A DNA stretch of 53,040 nt from an uncultured Phycisphaeraceae bacterium. Its GTDB lineage: Bacteria; Planctomycetota; Phycisphaerae; Phycisphaerales; UBA1924. Where the stretch lies: contig CALCCF010000094.1 of NCBI GenBank assembly GCA_937899905.1, positions 1 to 53,040 on the forward strand, in the 5' to 3' direction. Shown in pieces: positions 48,749 to 53,040 of this stretch. The notes beneath the pieces are model-generated. The model ran no database searches, was not told the DNA's origin, and saw only the letters and a program-made list of their open reading frames with translations. The number at the start of each line of letters is the position of its first letter. The stretch's first letter is position 1. Position numbers and translations under genes: made by a program.

Positions 48749-49918
48749 TTAGTCCAACCAATCCTCCGCCGCCAAGCGCTCGGGCACGTACGTCTCGGTC
48801 ACGTAGCTGATGTCGATGTTGATCAACGCCTCGACTTCGAGCTTGAAGCCGTTCTTGAGGAGCTTGGCGATCTCCTTCTGCCAGCCCTTGTGGTCCTTGA
48901 ACCAGGGGTAGGCGGCGATCTGCTTCGCGCGGGCGGTGTCGCGATCGTTCAGCGAGATCTGCACGCTATCGCTGAGGTTGCATCGCTCGAAGTCGTTCGA
49001 GCGGATGCCCAGGAACTTCGCGTCGGGGATGGCCAACCGCTCGCTCTCGAACGCGAGCGAGATGCTGCCCTGCTTGATGACGCTGTAGATGTAGTGCCCC
49101 CAGGGGTCGCAATCGAGCAGGCAGATGATGGGCAGGCCGAGCTCCTTGTTGAGGCGGTGCAGCAGGCGGCGCACGCCACGGGGGGGCTGGCCGCTGCCCT
49201 CGGTCAGGATGCAGTTGTGCGTCTTCCAGAAGCGGTCCTCGTTGAAGCGTTGCCAGACGGTGTCTTTCTCGACGTGCAGCACGAAGTCGGCCTCGCACTT
49301 GCCAAATTTCACGCGGTCGGGCTCGCAGATGCTGGGGATCGCGTAGCCGCCGCTGCCCATCTTGCGGCAGTCGATCGTGTCGCCGCTGTCCTCGATGGTG
49401 ATGTTGCCAACCATGGCGCCGCGCTTCTTGGCGAAGATATGTAGCTCTTCGCGGAGCGCGCCGAGCGTGACCTCCAGATCCTCGAGGATCGCGTCGCTCT
49501 CGGTCTGGTCGTCGAAGGTCTTCTCGCCCACCTTCTTGCCGCCGACGTCGTGGACGTCGCCCAGCCCGGTGTAGAACATGCCGCGGAGGCTGGTGGTCTT
49601 GTCCTGGTCGATGAGGCGGCTGATGCCGTGGGCGTGCCGCAGGCTCTGCATGAACTTGCGGGCCTGTCCCAGGTTGAAGATCTGCCGCGTGCTGGCCGCG
49701 TCGCCCATCTGCAGGATGCCGCGCTTGCGATTCCAGTTCGTATTGCTCGACGAACGCGTAGGCACGTCGAACGTCGGTTCGACGCCCGAAAGCGCGCTCT
49801 TGGCGATACCCCCGGCGAGGTCCTTGAGGGCGGCCTGCGTCTTCGCATCCCGATCGGCGGCGTCTTTAGATCGCGTGCGCGGGGCGGAGCGGACTTTCTT
49901 GGTGGTCTTCTTTGCCAT
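48749..49918 (-). CDS. top6A: DNA topoisomerase VI subunit A (Spo11-like)
   Basis: A 389-residue protein of the TopoVI-A/Spo11 family. After a basic N-terminus (KKTTKKVRSAPRTRSK) comes the winged-helix domain with the cleavage motif SLRGMFYTGL, where Tyr116 aligns with the catalytic tyrosine of Spo11 (RDIFY). The Toprim domain has Glu217 (VEKDTVWQRF) and the DxD pair Asp269/Asp271 (LLDCDPWGHYIYSVIKQGS). It makes the double-strand break in type IIB topoisomerases. The B subunit is encoded 760 bases away on the same strand. The ATG at 49918 is clear. Confidence 0.96.
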   Translation of the reverse strand: MAKKTTKKVRSAPRTRSKDAADRDAKTQAALKDLAGGIAKSALSGVEPTFDVPTRSSSNTNWNRKRGILQMGDAASTRQIFNLGQARKFMQSLRHAHGISRLIDQDKTTSLRGMFYTGLGDVHDVGGKKVGEKTFDDQTESDAILEDLEVTLGALREELHIFAKKRGAMVGNITIEDSGDTIDCRKMGSGGYAIPSICEPDRVKFGKCEADFVLHVEKDTVWQRFNEDRFWKTHNCILTEGSGQPPRGVRRLLHRLNKELGLPIICLLDCDPWGHYIYSVIKQGSISLAFESERLAIPDAKFLGIRSNDFERCNLSDSVQISLNDRDTARAKQIAAYPWFKDHKGWQKEIAKLLKNGFKLEVEALINIDISYVTETYVPERLAAEDWLD

Positions 49919-49988
49919 ATTGCTACACTTGCGCGTTTAGCGAATTGTGACTTGGCCACGAGACGCGAATTCGATCGGAGTCCTGATC

Positions 49989-50678
49989 ATGGGTGGTCTT
50001 TCGTCCCTCTTGTCTATGTTGTGCCATCCGGCGCCCGGGTTGAAGTTTCCACATCATGATGGTTCTGGAGTCGGCCCGGTTGTTGTCCCCGTATCACATC
50101 ATGGAGAGCCTCCGGCTTCGGATGCTGGACTCAAACAGATTGACGCTCTTTGTGAAAATGCCCCCGAGTTGGCGAGCCAATTGGGTGCACTCTACGGCAA
50201 GCATGACGGAGTTGCGATGTCGGTTCTTCCTGCCTTGCCCGGCGAGGATCCCATGCCGGCTGCGTGGCTGCTTCCTACCGAGGACTGGGACGCGGCGACC
50301 GATGAGTGGACAGGCGATGACATGTCTTGGGCCTTTGAAGGGCTGGAGATGTATTCTGCCGGCACTTGGCGGGTGATCGGTGGCATAGCTGGTGAGGGGA
50401 CAGACATTGTTCTCTTCTTCGATGGAGAGCACAATGGCGAGCCTTTGGCTGGGAAGTGCTTCTGCATCAGCTTGGACCCAGTTCTGGGATACGAAGAAGT
50501 CGTTGCAAGGAGTGTTGATAGCTTGCTTGCACGACTTGGCGATGACCTCGTCGGGTTCTTGTCCGAAGTAGAATTTTGCTGGACGACAGCATCCGATGAA
50601 GGTACCGAGTACGGCTGGGAACCGGATGAGTACTTGCCCGATGTTCGGGGCAATGAGCTGCTGGTGGAACCACATTGA
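49989..50678 (+). CDS. SUKH-like (SMI1/KNR4) protein between the topoisomerase VI genes
   Basis: A 229-residue soluble protein of the SMI1/KNR4 (SUKH) kind: ELASQLGALYGKHDGVAMSV, a Trp-rich linker, WRVIGGIAGEGTDIVLFFDG, and CFCISLDPVLGYEEVVARS. SUKH proteins are best known as immunity proteins of contact-dependent toxins and as regulatory domains. No toxin gene is near. It lies on the opposite strand between the A and B subunit genes, and its base composition looks lower in GC than theirs. GGAG precedes the ATG at 49989. Its stop is 3 bases from the B subunit's stop, tail to tail. Confidence 0.75.
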   Translation: MGGLSSLLSMLCHPAPGLKFPHHDGSGVGPVVVPVSHHGEPPASDAGLKQIDALCENAPELASQLGALYGKHDGVAMSVLPALPGEDPMPAAWLLPTEDWDAATDEWTGDDMSWAFEGLEMYSAGTWRVIGGIAGEGTDIVLFFDGEHNGEPLAGKCFCISLDPVLGYEEVVARSVDSLLARLGDDLVGFLSEVEFCWTTASDEGTEYGWEPDEYLPDVRGNELLVEPH

Positions 50679-50681
50679 CAT

Positions 50682-52625
50682 TCAAGCCCTCGGTCGTGTC
50701 GGCTTCCTCGCTCTTGAACGTGACTTCGTCTTCTTTCGTCGCACCGGAACGCTCTCGCCGTCAGTGCCGAACAATCCTCGTCCGGCGTCGCTTTCTGAAG
50801 CCGATGCGGCCTCCCCGTTCCCCTTCGCCTCCACCTGTGCCGGGCTCGGCTCACTCTCCACGATGATCACGCCATCGTCTTCGGCCGGCTTTTTCTCGGG
50901 CTTGACGTAGTTGCCATCCTCATCGAGCTCGGCGTCCGCGATCGCCGTGCGGGCCTGGGCCTGCTTCAGTAATGCGTCGAGCAGCGCGCCCTCATCGTCG
51001 CCGGTGAGCGCCGAGGTCGAGCGCGCGATCTCGGCGATGTACCGCGAGAAGACGTCACGCCGCTGGCCCTCGCGGCGCATCTTCTGGCGGCGGCGGAGGT
51101 ACGTGCCAAGCTTGCGGCCGCACTCTTGCAGCGCGAGGCGCATCTCCTTGCGGATCTCGTCGTAGTCGGCGATCGCCTCCTTGCTCTCGCTCGTGAACGG
51201 CACCCACACGCTGGCCATGTGCACCATGATGACCATCGGGCCCACCGGCAGCGCCCCGCGCGGCTGGCTGAGGCTGTAGTTCTTCCAGCCCGTCTCGACC
51301 ACGGCCTTGAACGAGCAGCACGCGCTCTGCTGGTAGAGCAGCGGCACGCGGTTAGCAAAGCGGATGACCCGGGCCGACTCATCGCCCGGCAGGTCGCCGC
51401 CGAAGGCGATGGCCGCCTCGATCTGGAACGGGTTGCCGCGGTACACCGCCGGGTCGCGCGTGCTGGCGGCATAGAACTCGGCCTTCACGCCCTTGAGCAG
51501 GCCGCTGAGCATCTGCCGCACGCCGATGGGAGCGAGACAGTCCGTGGGCGGCGCTCGCAGCTTGCTGTCCTGTAACGCCCGGTACAAACGCTCGGCCGCG
51601 TCGTGGTCGACCGTGCTCACGTACGTCTGGCCCGTGAGCGTCTTGCCGCCCTTCACGGTCGACTTCGACGTGATGTCCTTGACCACCGCCGGCGGCACAC
51701 GGCTGAACTCGTTCTTGAAGAAGCCGGCCAGCTGCTTCTCGTTCGTGCCCTTGAGCATGCGCAGGAAGTTTCCGAGCTCGACGCCATAAGGGTGGGGCTT
51801 AATCTCCTCGGTCTCGGGCGGCAACTCCTCGACCGCGCGCGGGAAGATGTAGCGATCGGCGAGCTCGGTCGTGTGACTGAGCTCGGTCGACACCTCCTCG
51901 ACCTCGAGTGCGGGGCCACCGGCGGCTTTCTCGGGCGGGATGAACGTGATCTGCGCGTGCGGGTTGGCGATGGCCGTCTGCTCGAGGTACGCCTCGACGC
52001 TGGTCTTGCCGCGCTGGTAGCGGGCCTCCATCTCGATGCGCACGCGCGTACCCGTGCCGCTGGAGGTCTCGGGGAAGTCGTCGGTCTCGACGTCGATGGT
52101 CACCTCGGGCTTGTTCTTGGTGGTGTCCATCGCGAGCTCGAGGTGGTGCGCCGCCTTTCGCTTGCCGGGCTTGGTCGTGATGACCATGGGCTTGCCGGTG
52201 GTCATCAGCCCGTACATGCCCGCCGCCGAGATGCCGATGCCCTGCTGGCCGCGGCTCATCTTCATGCGGTGGAACTTGCTGCCGTAGAGCAGCCGGCCGA
52301 AGATGTTCTCCACCTGCTTGCGGACGATGCCCGGACCGTTGTCGGTGATGGTGACGGCGTACCGCCCGGGCTTGCTCGGGCTCGGCGGGGCGGTCAACTC
52401 CTCGATGAGCACCTCGATGTCGGGGAGGATCCCCGCCTCTTCGCAGGCATCGAGAGCGTTATCGACGGCCTCCTTGACGGTGGTCAGGAGGGCCTTTCGG
52501 GGGTTGTCGAAGCCCAGCAGGTGGCGGTTCTTGGCGAAGAACTCGCTGACGGAAATGTCCCGCTGCTTGCCGGCCATCGTCTCGGCGGTCGCACGGGTCC
52601 TGGAAGTCGTCTTCTTGGCGGCCAA
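50682..52625 (-). CDS. top6B: DNA topoisomerase VI subunit B (GHL ATPase)
   Basis: The protein has 647 residues from the TTG at 52625 (GGAGGGTG precedes it). The GHKL ATPase domain has KEAVDNALDACEE (Asn56), DNGPGI (95-100), the RGQQGIGIS loop (126-133) and GTGTRVRIEM. A helix-two-turns-helix and transducer domain follow (QSACCSFKAVVETGWKNY, QPRGALPVGPMVIMVHMASV). A basic tail ends the protein (KKTKSRSRARK). It uses ATP to close the gate and drives strand passage with the A subunit. A start at the ATG at 52577 would also work. The TTG start gives an N-terminus (AAKKTTSRT) like that of the A subunit. Confidence 0.95.
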   Translation of the reverse strand: MAAKKTTSRTRATAETMAGKQRDISVSEFFAKNRHLLGFDNPRKALLTTVKEAVDNALDACEEAGILPDIEVLIEELTAPPSPSKPGRYAVTITDNGPGIVRKQVENIFGRLLYGSKFHRMKMSRGQQGIGISAAGMYGLMTTGKPMVITTKPGKRKAAHHLELAMDTTKNKPEVTIDVETDDFPETSSGTGTRVRIEMEARYQRGKTSVEAYLEQTAIANPHAQITFIPPEKAAGGPALEVEEVSTELSHTTELADRYIFPRAVEELPPETEEIKPHPYGVELGNFLRMLKGTNEKQLAGFFKNEFSRVPPAVVKDITSKSTVKGGKTLTGQTYVSTVDHDAAERLYRALQDSKLRAPPTDCLAPIGVRQMLSGLLKGVKAEFYAASTRDPAVYRGNPFQIEAAIAFGGDLPGDESARVIRFANRVPLLYQQSACCSFKAVVETGWKNYSLSQPRGALPVGPMVIMVHMASVWVPFTSESKEAIADYDEIRKEMRLALQECGRKLGTYLRRRQKMRREGQRRDVFSRYIAEIARSTSALTGDDEGALLDALLKQAQARTAIADAELDEDGNYVKPEKKPAEDDGVIIVESEPSPAQVEAKGNGEAASASESDAGRGLFGTDGESVPVRRKKTKSRSRARKPTRPRA

Positions 52626-52887
52626 GGTCACCCTCCGTGGTGTCGGGCCAGATGTCGGTGTTCGGGCAGCATAGGGGCGAAATCCGCGTGCTGGAGTCCA
52701 TAATCGCCCTTGGGCATGGGGAAAGACCCATTCCCAATCGACCAAAAACCCTTGCAATGTTCCAGAGAAACCAGTATCGTACCTCGACGGGGTGGTGTGC
52801 CCCGGTTGTTCGTGATGTGATCCGGATCGTGTTTTGCGCGTGCGGTCACTGCTCACCCCGAGGCGCGGGGTGCTTGGAGGAATCGGC
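52626..52887. other. Divergent intergenic region upstream of topoisomerase VI B
   Basis: This 262-base region separates the B subunit gene from a plus-strand gene. A hairpin (CACCCCG-AGGCG-CGGGGTG, 52854-52872) lies just before the Shine-Dalgarno of the plus gene. A TAGGGGCG, an ATCG-rich tract, and an inverted repeat around ATGGG...CCCAT near 52720 are visible, but I see no certain promoter or RNA gene. Confidence 0.4.
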
Positions 52888-53040
52888 ATGATCGGGGCAC
52901 TCGTGGGATCGATCGTCGGCGGAGCCATTGGCGCGGCTATCTGGGCTGCGGTTGGGTACTACACCGGGTACGCGGTCGGCTGGATCGCGTGGGGCGTCGG
53001 CGCTCTGGCTGGACTGGGAGCCGCCTTGGGTGCGAGCCTC
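52888..53040 (+). CDS. Gly/Ala-rich membrane protein, partial (3' end outside window)
   Basis: The first 51 codons are visible. They encode a hydrophobic Gly/Ala-rich segment (IGALVGSIVGGAIGAAIWAA, then VGYYTGYAVGWIAWGVGAL) like the glycine-zipper start of small membrane proteins. The frame is open to the window end. GGAGG at 52876 is well placed for the ATG. No family can be named from this part. Confidence 0.65.
   Translation, partial: MIGALVGSIVGGAIGAAIWAAVGYYTGYAVGWIAWGVGALAGLGAALGASL

Overview
The window is GC-rich and densely coded on both strands. It most likely comes from a planctomycete of the Phycisphaerae/Phycisphaerales. Seven secreted proteins end in paired Ca-binding loops of the form DxDGDGxxxxFDFLAFQ, and most of these finish in a Gly-Cys-Pro/Gly tail. 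This is the 'GC-type dockerin-like' C-terminus I associate with that class. The assignment is an inference from protein families, not from a marker gene. I saw no tRNA, rRNA, CRISPR array, transposase or integrase.

Layout. 1-5826: the 3' part of a type II secretion-like operon (J-like, K, C-like, L and M components, a TPR lipoprotein and a small membrane protein), with start and stop codons overlapping. 5836-9108, minus strand: PIN-PhoH ATPase, DUF456 membrane protein, a two-TM membrane protein and a small protein. 9207-12814, minus: a three-gene set (family 2 glycosyltransferase, acyltransferase, CrtI/CrtN-type desaturase) that looks like carotenoid glycosyl-ester biosynthesis. It is followed by a TolC-like lipoprotein. 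14929-18759: a GH35-like protein with an altered nucleophile position, a receiver-XRE regulator and a PilZ protein. 18910-22159, minus: two secreted dockerin-type proteins, the second sharing an uninterrupted reading frame with smpB. 22253-26658: an RND pump (adaptor plus permease). 26655-31838: an FG-GAP propeller protein, malate dehydrogenase, a CpeT-like/FKBP fusion and a DnaJ-type chaperone. 31964-35308: a WcaJ-type sugar-phosphate transferase and an OpgC-like membrane acyltransferase (surface glycans). 35390-42535: four secreted dockerin-type proteins, including two tandem beta-helix paralogues with identical 65-bp leaders. 44137-46187: rpsP-trmD-rplS without rimM. A 27-bp perfect inverted repeat sits where rimM usually lies. 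46264-53040: a duplicated TM/zinc-ribbon protein, an MDR dehydrogenase, and both subunits of an archaeal-type DNA topoisomerase VI. A SUKH-like gene lies on the opposite strand between the two subunit genes and a DUF1877 gene lies behind the A subunit.

The genes point to three activities: moving proteins across the outer envelope (secretion system plus many secreted calcium-binding proteins), building the cell surface (glycan and carotenoid lipid modification, RND pump), and core information processing (ribosomal proteins, TrmD, SmpB, PhoH, topoisomerase VI). The strongest leads are the topoisomerase VI locus, the smpB gene without its own stop codon, the paired promoter repeat of the beta-helix genes, and the inverted repeat in the ribosomal operon. 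All alignments and domain calls were made by eye.
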